From Villigracilis sp900696595 (lineage in GTDB: Bacteria > Chloroflexota > Anaerolineae > Anaerolineales > Villigracilaceae): a DNA stretch of 64,000 nucleotides. The stretch is from contig SZPH01000015.1 of the NCBI GenBank assembly GCA_030263615.1, positions 22,095-86,094 on the forward strand, read 5' to 3'. Every line of letters begins with the position of its first letter. Position 1 is the stretch's first letter. This document shows, one piece after another, positions 1 to 7,430 of the stretch. Both the position numbers and the translations under genes were made by a program. The notes beneath the pieces are model-generated. The model was not told the origin of the DNA. It searched no databases and worked only from the letters and a program-made list of their open reading frames with translations.

Positions 1-686
1 GACAAAACGCCGGGGCGCACCAAATCAAAATATCCTTCGGGCAGGTTCAGAATCCCGCCGGAGTTGCAAAGATGCCGGACCGGCGGAACGGGCAGGCTGT
101 GTTTTTCATAAAGGCGCAAAACTTCTTGAAACCGCTCCAGTTGCGCGCGCGGGGGAATCACATGGGCGGGCAATCCATCCGTTTCGATCAGTTCAGAGTT
201 CGCCAGATGGGAATATATCCCTTCCACGTTTAAGTGGCGGCTCCTGGACGCCGCGAGGATGAAATCCTCCGCTTCATCCTGGCGGACTCCGACGCGCTCC
301 ATTCCGGTGTCAATCTTCAGGTGGACGGTCAAACGCTTGCGGGCAGACTCAGCCAAATGGTCAGCCGCCCGCAACAGGTCGGGGGATGAGGCGGCGAGGG
401 TCAGGTCATGTTCGAGAAACAAAGGCAGTTGGTCGGCGAGAGTCCCGCCGGACACTAAAATCGGTTTTTTGATTCCAAGCTGGCGCAATTGAATCCCCTC
501 TTCAACCAGCGCGACTCCCATCATATCCACAAACGGTTCGATGAACGGCGCGACGCCCTCGACGCCGTGACCGTAGGCGTTGGCTTTGACCATCGGCATG
601 ACCTTCGCGCCGCCGACATGCGCGCGGATGGCTTTGATGTTTTTTTCGAGTTGGGTAAGATTTATTTCGAGATAAGTTGGGCGCAT
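1..686 (-). CDS. alr: Alanine racemase, partial (C-terminus beyond the window)
   Basis: PLP-dependent racemase making D-alanine for peptidoglycan. Reading leftward from the ATG at 686, the protein starts MRPTYLEINL and carries the family PLP-lysine motif VKANAYGHG, with the lysine at residue 34. Further on there are (beta/alpha)8-barrel blocks such as HLKIDTGMERVGV and GIYSHLANS. About 228 residues are visible against the usual 360-380, so roughly the last third lies off the left edge. The start lies 8 bp after the stop of the cystathionine beta-synthase-like gene, so the two are probably co-transcribed. The frame is open throughout. Confidence 0.93.
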   Translation of the reverse strand, partial: MRPTYLEINLTQLEKNIKAIRAHVGGAKVMPMVKANAYGHGVEGVAPFIEPFVDMMGVALVEEGIQLRQLGIKKPILVSGGTLADQLPLFLEHDLTLAASSPDLLRAADHLAESARKRLTVHLKIDTGMERVGVRQDEAEDFILAASRSRHLNVEGIYSHLANSELIETDGLPAHVIPPRAQLERFQEVLRLYEKHSLPVPPVRHLCNSGGILNLPEGYFDLVRPGVL

Positions 687-694
687 GACGGTTT

Positions 695-2107
695 CTATAT
701 CTTCCCCGCCACATAATCCAAAACGTCAATTTTCGTGAGGATGCCGACCGGCTTGCTGTTCTCGGCCACGATCAGCGCGTAACCGGCGGTGAGCGAGGGC
801 ATGGCATCTTCCAAAGAAGTCTCCGGCGGGAAGACCGCGCCCGCGTTTTGCACCAGCGAATCGATCGTTTCATCCTGGCTGTGTTCGTGACGATCGAGCA
901 GATGACTGAGCAGGTCCACTTCTTCGATCAGCCCGACGAGCGAGCCGTCGGCGCCGACGACGGGCATTTGCGAAACCGCATTCTGGTGCATGACCGAAAC
1001 GATTTTTCGGATGGAGTCGCCCAGCGTGGCAGTGAGCAAAGCCTTGTTCGGCTTGGCGATCAACAGGTCGCCGAGAGCCGTCTCGCCGAACTCCATCGAG
1101 AGGAAACCGAACTCGCGCATCCATTTGTCGTCGTAGAACTTGGAGAGATAACGCGAACCCGAATCCGGCAGAATGACGACCGGCAAACGCCCAGGCTGAA
1201 GTTTGCGGCAATACTTGATCGCCCCCGCAATCGCGGAGCCGGACGAGCCGCCCGCAAAGATTCCCTCCTGCCGCACAAGCGCGCGCGCCCATAAAAACGA
1301 CTCTTTATCCCCGGCGCGTTCGATGGCGTCCACATACTCGATGTCCATCGTGGAGGGAAGAAAGTCTTCGCCGATGCCTTCCACTTTATAGGTCTTGGGA
1401 TACGCGCCGGGCGGAATGACGCCCTTGTTCTGCCAGATCTCGGTCAGGATCGAACCTTCGATGTCAATGCCCACAATGGTGATTTTGGGATTCTTCGATT
1501 TGAGATAACGCCCCACGCCGGTGATCGTCCCGCCGGTGCCGATGCCGATGATGACATCGGTCACTTTGCCGTCGGTCTGCTCCCAAATTTCGGGACCGGT
1601 CGTCAGCACATGCGTTTGCGGGTTATCGGGGTTGTGATATTGGTTTGCGAGAATCGCATTCGGCGTTTCGCGCGCGAACTTTTTGGCGACCTCGTAATAA
1701 GAACGCGGATCGTCGGGCCCCACAGCGGTCGGAGTAATGACCACCTTCGCCCCGTATGCCCGCAATAAAAGAATCTTTTCGTTGCTCATTTTGTCCGGCA
1801 TGACGAAGATGGTCTTATAGCCCTTCAACGCCGCCGCAATTGCCAGCCCGACCCCCGTGTTGCCGGATGTCGCCTCGACGATCGTCCCGCCCGGTTTGAT
1901 CTCTCCGCGCTTTTCCGCTTGTTCAATGATGTTCGCCCCCACCCGATCCTTGACCGAGCCGCCGGGGTTCATAAATTCAAGTTTCGCATAAAGCGGAACG
2001 GGCAGGTCTTTGCCGATGCGCTCCAGTTTGACGAGCGGCGTGTTCCCCACCGCGCCGAGGATGTTGTTGAATACCCGCTTTTCCTTTGATTCAGATAAGG
2101 CTGTCAT
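695..2107 (-). CDS. Cystathionine beta-synthase-type PLP enzyme with C-terminal CBS pair
   Basis: Fold-type II PLP enzyme of the cysteine synthase / cystathionine beta-synthase family, 470 aa. The PLP lysine is K53 in NPGGSVKDR. The substrate-binding SGNTG loop (TSGNTGVGLA) and the phosphate-binding GTGGT motif (IGTGGTITG) are present. The catalytic domain covers about residues 10-330 and is followed by two CBS motifs (about 345-470, ending VGILTKIDVLDYVAGKI). This is the layout of bacterial and eukaryotic CBS that joins serine and homocysteine. The CBS pair favours cystathionine synthase over O-acetylserine sulfhydrylase, but activity cannot be read from sequence. It fits with the metY/metA operon at the other end of the window. 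The gene is followed at once by alr. Confidence 0.88.
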   Translation of the reverse strand: MTALSESKEKRVFNNILGAVGNTPLVKLERIGKDLPVPLYAKLEFMNPGGSVKDRVGANIIEQAEKRGEIKPGGTIVEATSGNTGVGLAIAAALKGYKTIFVMPDKMSNEKILLLRAYGAKVVITPTAVGPDDPRSYYEVAKKFARETPNAILANQYHNPDNPQTHVLTTGPEIWEQTDGKVTDVIIGIGTGGTITGVGRYLKSKNPKITIVGIDIEGSILTEIWQNKGVIPPGAYPKTYKVEGIGEDFLPSTMDIEYVDAIERAGDKESFLWARALVRQEGIFAGGSSGSAIAGAIKYCRKLQPGRLPVVILPDSGSRYLSKFYDDKWMREFGFLSMEFGETALGDLLIAKPNKALLTATLGDSIRKIVSVMHQNAVSQMPVVGADGSLVGLIEEVDLLSHLLDRHEHSQDETIDSLVQNAGAVFPPETSLEDAMPSLTAGYALIVAENSKPVGILTKIDVLDYVAGKI

Positions 2108-2180
2108 TCTCTCTCCTTGGTCGGGGATATTTTACCAGCGCGAAGCGGGCAGCGAAAAGCGGGCGTCCCGTTTTTTCGAT

Positions 2181-2186
2181 TAGAAT
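2181..2186 (+). promoter_or_regulatory. Candidate -10 box (TAGAAT) 7 nt before the start codon
   Basis: TAGAAT ends 7 nt before the ATG at 2194, and no Shine-Dalgarno sequence is present. This spacing predicts a leaderless mRNA. No convincing -35 box was found. Confidence 0.4.
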
Positions 2187-2193
2187 TCCATCC

Positions 2194-3387
2194 ATGAAAC
2201 TCAATTACGGATTACAAATCACGCATCCTGCCCGAACATTTCGACGCGGCTCCGCGCTGGCATTTAGCCTGTTGATTGCGCTTCTGGCATCGTGCCAGCC
2301 TCAAGCGGCGACTCCCGATTCGAACATCGCCCTGACGGCGGCGTTTGAAACCGCCTTCGCCCAGTTCAGCGCGCCGACGGCGACTCCGCAGATCACGGAC
2401 ACCCCGATCCCCACCGCCACCGTCCCGCGCACACCGCCCGCCCTGCCCGGCATATATCAAACGCCCAATTTAAAGCCGGAAGACCTGCCGCGCGCTTATG
2501 TCGCCGACTCCTGCCAGTACCTGAAAAATAAATGGGACTCGACCAAATCCGCGCCGGGGACGACGGTCATGGTTATCATGTTCCATCGCATTGACCAGGA
2601 CGCCTCCTCCTCCGACTATGGCAAACTGATGATCTCCGGCAAAGACCTCAAACGCCTGATGAACAGTCTGCACGACGCCGGTTTCACCGCCATCAACATG
2701 CAACAAATGGCGGACTTCATGTACGACAACGCGCGGATCCCCCAACTCTCGGCGCTGATCATCGTGGACGATCGGGCAAACGCGTCGAAATACAACGATC
2801 ATTTTAGGCAATACTACGATGAATGGGGTTGGCCCATCGTCAACGCTTACATCGGGCTGGACGAACGCCCCGATCTGTGGGCTGAAAATGCCGCCCTCTC
2901 CGCCGAAGGCTGGGTGGACTATCAGGCGCACGGCTACATCCACAACACCCCCATCAGCGACAGTTCGACCGACGAGTTCATCACTTCCGAAATGGGCGGC
3001 GTGATCGCCACCTTCCAAAAATACTTCAACAAGACGCCCATCGCCTACATCTGGCCCGGCGGCGGGTTCTCGAAACGCGCCGTCGAAATCGGCGGGCAAT
3101 TGGGGTACAAACTCGGATTCACCGTCAACCCGCGCGGACCGGTCATGTACAACTGGGTCCCGCAAGCCGACGACTACAACGCCAGCAATCCTTACGCCAT
3201 CCCCGAAACCCCAGCCGGAAACCCGCTCATGACCCTGCCGCGCTACACAGACATCAGCGCCGGCGGCGAAATTGACAATGTCCGCGCCATCAGCCAGGAA
3301 GCCGCCGCCTACGCCGAACAAAACAAAGCCGTCGAGCTGGAATACTACGACATCGTCTGCGCGCCGACGTACGGCGCGATTCCGTAA
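2194..3387 (+). CDS. Lipoprotein with NodB-like polysaccharide deacetylase domain
   Basis: Predicted exported lipoprotein of 397 aa. It has a signal peptide ending in the lipobox LLASC (Cys34), a short Thr/Pro-rich linker, then a NodB/CE4-like domain. The FHRID block, the Asp pair in IIVDD (D192-D193, the place of the canonical TFDDG) and an HxxxH metal motif (H246-GYI-H250) match the metal triad of carbohydrate esterase family 4. The C-terminal half (WPGGGFSKRAVEIGGQLGYKLGFTV) resembles the late CE4 motifs. The start at 2194 is chosen because it gives a proper signal peptide; an upstream in-frame ATG at 2086 would overlap the divergent gene. A paralogue follows immediately. Substrate unknown; cell-wall or exopolysaccharide deacetylation is inferred. 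Confidence 0.78.
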   Translation: MKLNYGLQITHPARTFRRGSALAFSLLIALLASCQPQAATPDSNIALTAAFETAFAQFSAPTATPQITDTPIPTATVPRTPPALPGIYQTPNLKPEDLPRAYVADSCQYLKNKWDSTKSAPGTTVMVIMFHRIDQDASSSDYGKLMISGKDLKRLMNSLHDAGFTAINMQQMADFMYDNARIPQLSALIIVDDRANASKYNDHFRQYYDEWGWPIVNAYIGLDERPDLWAENAALSAEGWVDYQAHGYIHNTPISDSSTDEFITSEMGGVIATFQKYFNKTPIAYIWPGGGFSKRAVEIGGQLGYKLGFTVNPRGPVMYNWVPQADDYNASNPYAIPETPAGNPLMTLPRYTDISAGGEIDNVRAISQEAAAYAEQNKAVELEYYDIVCAPTYGAIP

Positions 3388-3475
3388 ATTCGTCGGACTC
3401 CAAAGGCAGGAAACTTTAGAGTCTGACGACTCCCGTCGCTGGCTGTTCAAAGTCAGGAGGCTTGGGAGTCCGTGC

Positions 3476-3481
3476 TACAAT
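3476..3481 (+). promoter_or_regulatory. Candidate extended -10 (TGCTACAAT) 9 nt before the start codon
   Basis: TACAAT is preceded by TGC, which makes an extended -10. It ends 9 nt before the ATG at 3491, again without a Shine-Dalgarno sequence, suggesting a leaderless transcript for the second lipoprotein. Confidence 0.4.
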
Positions 3482-3490
3482 CTTCTTCGC

Positions 3491-4591
3491 ATGAATTCAT
3501 TCATTAATGCCTTTCGACCGATCGTGATTCGATTCACGCTCATCTTCTTCATTGTCTCCATTTTGGTGTCCTGCCAGTTGATCCCGTCCAACAGGGCCGA
3601 TACGGCGTCCGCTCCAATTTCAACGGAAGAAAGCCCGCCCCCGCCTCCCGAAATGTTCAGAAGCGATTTGTTGAATCCGCTCGATGTTCCCCACGTCTAC
3701 ATCGAAGAGACCTGCCGTTATTTACGCAACAGGTGGCATCCCCGCAACGCCCAGCCCGGCACAGTGGTAATGGTCATTTTGTTCAAGAACATCAACCGCG
3801 GCACAGCCGAACTTCCAGACAGCGTCTGGATCAAGGACTTCTTCGACCTGATGGATCAACTCAAAGCCCAGGGGTTCGAGGCGATCAACTCCGACCAGCT
3901 TCAAGCGTTCATAGAGCGCAATGTCCTCATCCCGCCGCGCTCCGCGCTTTTGATCCAGGACGGAAATCAGACCGAGGAATACTTCGACAAAAACTTCCGC
4001 GAATACTTCGAGAAATGGGGCTGGAGCGTCGTCAACGGCTGGGTCAGCGACCGGAATGTGGATCCGATATTGCTGGAGGGCAATAATTCCCTTGAACAGG
4101 AAGGCTTTGTGGATCATCAGGCGCGCGGCGTCACCTTCGATGTCATCCTCACCGACGATGTGGCAAAGACCATCATTGCGCGCGAACTTCAAGGGTCGCT
4201 GGGCGGGTTCGCAGACCAGTTCGGCAAGACGCCCACCGCTGTCATCTGGCCCAACGGCGGGTTCGGCATCCGCCCCGTCGAGGCGGCGCGGCAACTTCGT
4301 TTCAAACTCGGTTTCACCGCAAACCCGCGCGGACCCATCATGTACAATTGGATTCCGCTCGCCGATGTCCCCGACCCCGCGCGCCCGAATCTGATTCCTG
4401 AAGGAAAGATCGGCGACCCTCCGATGACCCTGCCGGTCTATTCTCCTCAGGAAGCCTTCGCCGCCATAGACACGACGCGCGCCATCGGAAAAGCCGCGAC
4501 AGAATTTGCCCTTCTCAATAGAGAAGCCGAATATGAATACTATGAACTCGTCTGCGAAGAAGAGTATGGACCCATCCCCCTCTCACCCTGA
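3491..4591 (+). CDS. Second NodB-like lipoprotein, metal-site residues lost
   Basis: Lipoprotein of 366 aa, paralogous to the gene just upstream. It shares blocks such as CRYLRNRW, PGTVVMVI, EYFEKWGWSVVNGW, AVIWPNGGFGIRPVEAARQL and the phrase NPRGPIMYNWIPLAD. The signal peptide ends in ILVSC. The catalytic-type residues kept in the first copy are changed here: the Asp pair becomes LLIQDGNQ and the HxxxH becomes ARGVTFD. If the CE4 assignment holds, this copy should not bind the metal and may be a binding or scaffolding protein. The upstream in-frame ATG at 3272 lies inside the previous gene. The 3491 ATG gives a clean signal peptide and is preferred. Confidence 0.78.
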   Translation: MNSFINAFRPIVIRFTLIFFIVSILVSCQLIPSNRADTASAPISTEESPPPPPEMFRSDLLNPLDVPHVYIEETCRYLRNRWHPRNAQPGTVVMVILFKNINRGTAELPDSVWIKDFFDLMDQLKAQGFEAINSDQLQAFIERNVLIPPRSALLIQDGNQTEEYFDKNFREYFEKWGWSVVNGWVSDRNVDPILLEGNNSLEQEGFVDHQARGVTFDVILTDDVAKTIIARELQGSLGGFADQFGKTPTAVIWPNGGFGIRPVEAARQLRFKLGFTANPRGPIMYNWIPLADVPDPARPNLIPEGKIGDPPMTLPVYSPQEAFAAIDTTRAIGKAATEFALLNREAEYEYYELVCEEEYGPIPLSP

Positions 4592-4609
4592 CCTTCAAGG
4601 AGATTATCC

Positions 4610-4951
4610 ATGACCGACTGCGTCTTCTGTAAAATCATTAACGGCGAAATTCCCAGCGCGAGCGTTTATCGCGACGAACAGGCGTACGCCTTCCGCGACA
4701 TTGCGCCCGCCGCGCCGACGCACATTTTGATCGTGCCGCTCAAACATATCGGCTCGGTCAACGAAATGACGGAAGCGGACGAGCAAATCGTCGGGCATCT
4801 CTTCACAGCCGCAAAAAAAATCGCCGCGCAGGAAGGACTCGCCGAAAACGGCTATCGTCTCATTGTCAACACCAACGCCCACGCCGGGCAGACCGTCTTT
4901 CACATTCACCTGCATTTGCTCGGGGGCAGGCAGTTGACCAAAATGGGATGA
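4610..4951 (+). CDS. HIT family nucleotide-binding hydrolase (HINT-like)
   Basis: Histidine triad protein, 113 aa, the normal size for the HINT branch. It has the N-terminal CVFCKIINGEIPS signature and the catalytic triad HIHLHLLGG near the C-terminus. Family members hydrolyse nucleoside phosphoramidates or other alpha-phosphate-linked nucleotides in the cytoplasm. The ATG at 4610 is preceded by AAGGAG at a good distance. It follows the second lipoprotein by 18 bp and is closed by a hairpin terminator. Confidence 0.93.
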   Translation: MTDCVFCKIINGEIPSASVYRDEQAYAFRDIAPAAPTHILIVPLKHIGSVNEMTEADEQIVGHLFTAAKKIAAQEGLAENGYRLIVNTNAHAGQTVFHIHLHLLGGRQLTKMG

Positions 4952-4959
4952 CCCAACCG

Positions 4960-4991
4960 GCGATCAGCGCGAAAGGGCTGGTCGCTTTTTT
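4960..4991 (+). terminator. Rho-independent terminator after the HIT gene
   Basis: Stem GCGATCAGC / GCTGGTCGC (one G-U pair) with an 8-nt loop, followed by six T. It lies 9 bp after the HIT stop codon. Confidence 0.75.
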
Positions 4992-5003
4992 ATGATGATT
5001 TTC

Positions 5004-5092
5004 GTCATTGCGAGGGCGAAGCCCGAAGCAATCTCGTGTTTTCTAGGGAATGGGGATTGCTTCGTCGGGAAGAGCGCCCTCCTCGCAATGAC
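5004..5092. repeat. GTCATTGCGAGG-type palindromic repeat, copy 1 of 3
   Basis: An element of about 90 bp whose ends, GTCATTGCGAGG and CCTCGCAATGAC, are inverted repeats. It also has an inner inverted pair, GAAGCAATCTC and GATTGCTTCG. The same element occurs at 20071-20162 and 59603-59698. It should fold into one long hairpin. There are no coding signs, so it is a MITE/REP-like element. Confidence 0.9.
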
Positions 5093-5105
5093 ATAAGGAG
5101 CCGGT

Positions 5106-6614
5106 ATGCCCGAACGTGAAATCTATCTTTTATCCCCGCGAGCGTTAAGCCCGGAGACCATCGCCGTCGCCTTTGCCAAAACCTCGCGTTCGCCCGAATC
5201 CTTCCGCGAGATCGCCGCAGAACTCAGCGACGAATCGTCGGCAAAATTTCACGAGAAATGGGTCGTCGGTTACGGCCACGCCTCCGTCGCCGAACACGCC
5301 GTCCTGCACATCGCCTTCGAGAACGTCTCGCGCGTCGCCATCGAAACCATCGAAGGCAACCGCCTCGCCTCCTACACCGAAAAATCCACCCGCTACCAAA
5401 AATGGGGCATGGACGATTTCACGATTCCGCCCGAACTGGACGGGCATCCCCTGCGCGATGAATTTGTGAACGCCATCCGCCTCCTCTTCTCGACGTATGC
5501 GGAGTCGCTGGACCCGGTCAAGAATCTCATCGTAGAGCGCTCCCCGCGCCGCGAGAACGAAAGCGCTGAAGCCTACGACCGCCGCATCCGCTCGCAGTAC
5601 GTGGACCGCTGCCGCTTCCTGCTCCCCGCCGCCGCCAACGCCAACGTCGGCATGACCGCCAACGCGCGCGTGATCGAAATGACCATCCGCAAGATGCTCT
5701 CGCATCCGCTGGCGGAAGTCCAACAGATCGGCGAAAAGATGAAGGAAGTTGCAAAAGCGGAAGCGCCCACGCTGGTCAAGTATGCCGAGGCGAATGAGTA
5801 TGCGATGAAGGCGGGACAGGAGATTGGTAATTGGGGATTAGAGAATAGAGATTGGGGATTAGAGAATAGAGATTGGAGATTAGAGAATAGAGATTGGAGA
5901 TTAGAGAATAGAGATTGGAGATTAGAGAATAGAGGGTGGAGATTGGGGAATGGTGCATCCGATTGGTGTTCGCTGATAGATTACGACAGGGAAGGCGAAG
6001 ACAAGATTCTCGCGGCGGCAATTTACCGCTTCGATGAAATTCCCTATGCCAATGCGCTGGCGTATGTGAAATCGTTGAAGGAAAACGAAAAGGAAGGACT
6101 TGCCGCAACCCTGCTCGGCAAACTGGGGCGCTACGACGTCCCCCTGCGCGAGTTGGAATACTCAACCTATACCTTCGACCTCGTCATGGATCAGGGCGCG
6201 TACGCCGAGTTCAAACGTCACCGCATGATGACGCAGACGCCGCAGAGACTGACGACGCGGCTCGGGTGGACGACTCCGCTCCTGATCACGGAGGCAGGCT
6301 TCGGGTCCAGGTATGAGGCGGCGATGGAAACGGCGTCCAATGTGTATGAAAAACTCCACGCCTTCAATCCCGATGTCGCGCAATACATCGTCCCAAACGG
6401 ATTCAACCGGCGCGCGCTGGCGCAGTTCAATTTGCGCGAAGCGTTTGCGTTCTGTCAATTGCGCAGCGCGGCAAACGCGCACTTTTCGATCCGCCGCGTG
6501 GCGCAAAAAATTTACGAGGATATTTCGCGCGTTCATCCCCTGCTGACGAAATACATGAAATTGCGCGAGGAGACCTGGCAAAGCGTGGAGGAGAATTATT
6601 TTACGAGAGTGTAA
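5106..6614 (+). CDS. Tandem-domain ThyX-like FAD-dependent thymidylate synthase
   Basis: 502 aa, about twice the usual ThyX length, made of two ThyX-type halves. The first (about 1-235) holds SVAEHAVLHIAFENVSR and a flavin/dUMP-like motif NRLASYTEKSTRY. The second (about 290-500) holds KRHRMMTQTPQR, close to the ThyX signature RHRxxS. ThyX makes dTMP from dUMP with methylenetetrahydrofolate and FAD; two-domain versions exist, but their activity is less clear. AAGGAG precedes the ATG at 5106. The linker between the halves (about residues 239-284) is a heptapeptide repeat of the type LENRDWR, encoded by a 7-nt periodic array (see the repeat entry). This is not a normal part of the family. The gene ends before a two-way terminator. 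Confidence 0.85.
   Translation: MPEREIYLLSPRALSPETIAVAFAKTSRSPESFREIAAELSDESSAKFHEKWVVGYGHASVAEHAVLHIAFENVSRVAIETIEGNRLASYTEKSTRYQKWGMDDFTIPPELDGHPLRDEFVNAIRLLFSTYAESLDPVKNLIVERSPRRENESAEAYDRRIRSQYVDRCRFLLPAAANANVGMTANARVIEMTIRKMLSHPLAEVQQIGEKMKEVAKAEAPTLVKYAEANEYAMKAGQEIGNWGLENRDWGLENRDWRLENRDWRLENRDWRLENRGWRLGNGASDWCSLIDYDREGEDKILAAAIYRFDEIPYANALAYVKSLKENEKEGLAATLLGKLGRYDVPLRELEYSTYTFDLVMDQGAYAEFKRHRMMTQTPQRLTTRLGWTTPLLITEAGFGSRYEAAMETASNVYEKLHAFNPDVAQYIVPNGFNRRALAQFNLREAFAFCQLRSAANAHFSIRRVAQKIYEDISRVHPLLTKYMKLREETWQSVEENYFTRV
5820..5955 (+). repeat. Heptamer array inserted in frame in the thyX-like gene
   Basis: About 19 consecutive 7-mers, such as AGAGAAT, AGAGATT and GGAGATT. They arrange into five near-identical 21-bp units that encode the heptapeptide LENRDWR/G. 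The same words occur in intergenic arrays at 18055-18239 and 20864-20979. Three heptamers equal seven codons, so the frame stays open. Confidence 0.9.
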
Positions 6615-6751
6615 AAGAATCCCGCTGTGGATGATTGTCGTTTTTTGACATCTCCCGCCTATCGCCTGCTTCGACGCTGACATGGTTTGCCCCGTCTCCA
6701 ATATCTGGGGCAACCGATTGCGCTTATCAGAGACGACCCTTGTCTGTCACG

Positions 6752-6794
6752 AGTATAAAAAGTCCCGGGTGGCTTGCCCGGGACTTTTTATACT
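6752..6794. terminator. Bidirectional terminator
   Basis: Near-perfect hairpin with stem AGTATAAAAAGTCCCGGG on the left and its complement on the right, and a 7-nt loop. It has A-rich and T-rich sides, so it can stop transcription both from thyX (plus) and from the small membrane-protein gene (minus). The 137 bp between thyX and this hairpin shows no gene. Confidence 0.88.
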
Positions 6795-6798
6795 TGCC

Positions 6799-7167
6799 TC
6801 AACCGCCGATCATTGCGCCGGTCAGCGACAACCCCGCGCATGTGCATAGCAAAAGCGCGCCGATCACAATGGCGATGATACCGTAGGTCTTATTCTCGCC
6901 GCGAACAAGGCTGACGATTCCCAAAATTCCTCCGACCACGCCCACGCCCGCGCCGCAGTTGGAGACAAGCCCGATCCCGATTAACATCGGGGAATCGGCG
7001 GCGGGCGCGTTTCCGGAAGCGCCAAGAAAGAAGGCGACGGCAAGCGGCAGGCAGTAGAAAATTCCGCCAAGCGCGCCAAGGATCGTCCCAATAAGTCCCA
7101 ACTTGGAGGCGGCGGGGGCGGGGCCTTCGCCTTCGGGTCCCGGCAGTGGATTGCTGATTGATTCCAT
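6799..7167 (-). CDS. Small polytopic membrane protein, unknown function
   Basis: 122 aa with a Pro/Gly/Ala-rich N-terminus (about 1-20) and three hydrophobic segments (about 22-48, 60-85, 92-118). It is rich in Gly, resembling DUF4190-type small membrane proteins, but I do not recognise a specific family. The ATG at 7167 follows an AAGGAG-like sequence on the minus strand. The gene ends 4 bp before the two-way terminator. Function unknown. Confidence 0.65.
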   Translation of the reverse strand: MESISNPLPGPEGEGPAPAASKLGLIGTILGALGGIFYCLPLAVAFFLGASGNAPAADSPMLIGIGLVSNCGAGVGVVGGILGIVSLVRGENKTYGIIAIVIGALLLCTCAGLSLTGAMIGG

Positions 7168-7289
7168 GTATATTCTCCTTTGGTTAAATTACCGCTTGAA
7201 AAAAATGTCAAGCGTTCACAACTAACATTACCGCGCGAAGTCGCGCTTCAAAGCCGCCGTCTCGGCGCCGGATAACTAATCATCGTCCT

Positions 7290-7430
7290 TGATTACCTTA
7301 CACTTTGTTTTTAGGACGCAGAACACGCGGATGAACGCAGATTTTTTTGACAAAACATCCGAAAAGATGCCTTGAATCCGCGTTTTTCGCGCTCGTCCGC
7401 GTCCTGATTTTAAGAGTGTAAGGTAATCAG
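7290..7430. mobile_element. 141-bp MITE with 10-bp target-site duplication, copy 1
   Basis: Terminal inverted repeats begin TGATTACCTTACACT and end AGTGTAAGGTAATCA. The element is flanked by exact 10-bp direct repeats TCATCGTCCT at 7280-7289 and 7431-7440. A second copy of identical length lies at 57138-57278 in the opposite orientation. Inside are further inverted words (GGACGC..., ...GCGTCC). No ORF of its own. The right end supplies the stop codon of the aldo/keto reductase gene. Confidence 0.92.

Noticed and set aside
2470..3450. Long minus-strand open frame opposite the first NodB-like lipoprotein
   Set aside because: It lies fully opposite a gene with signal peptide, paralogue and family motifs; its composition (Val/Gly/Asp-rich) is that of an antisense shadow.
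6635..6886. Small plus-strand open frame after thyX
   Set aside because: It runs across the two-way terminator and into the minus-strand membrane-protein gene; no ribosome-binding site.
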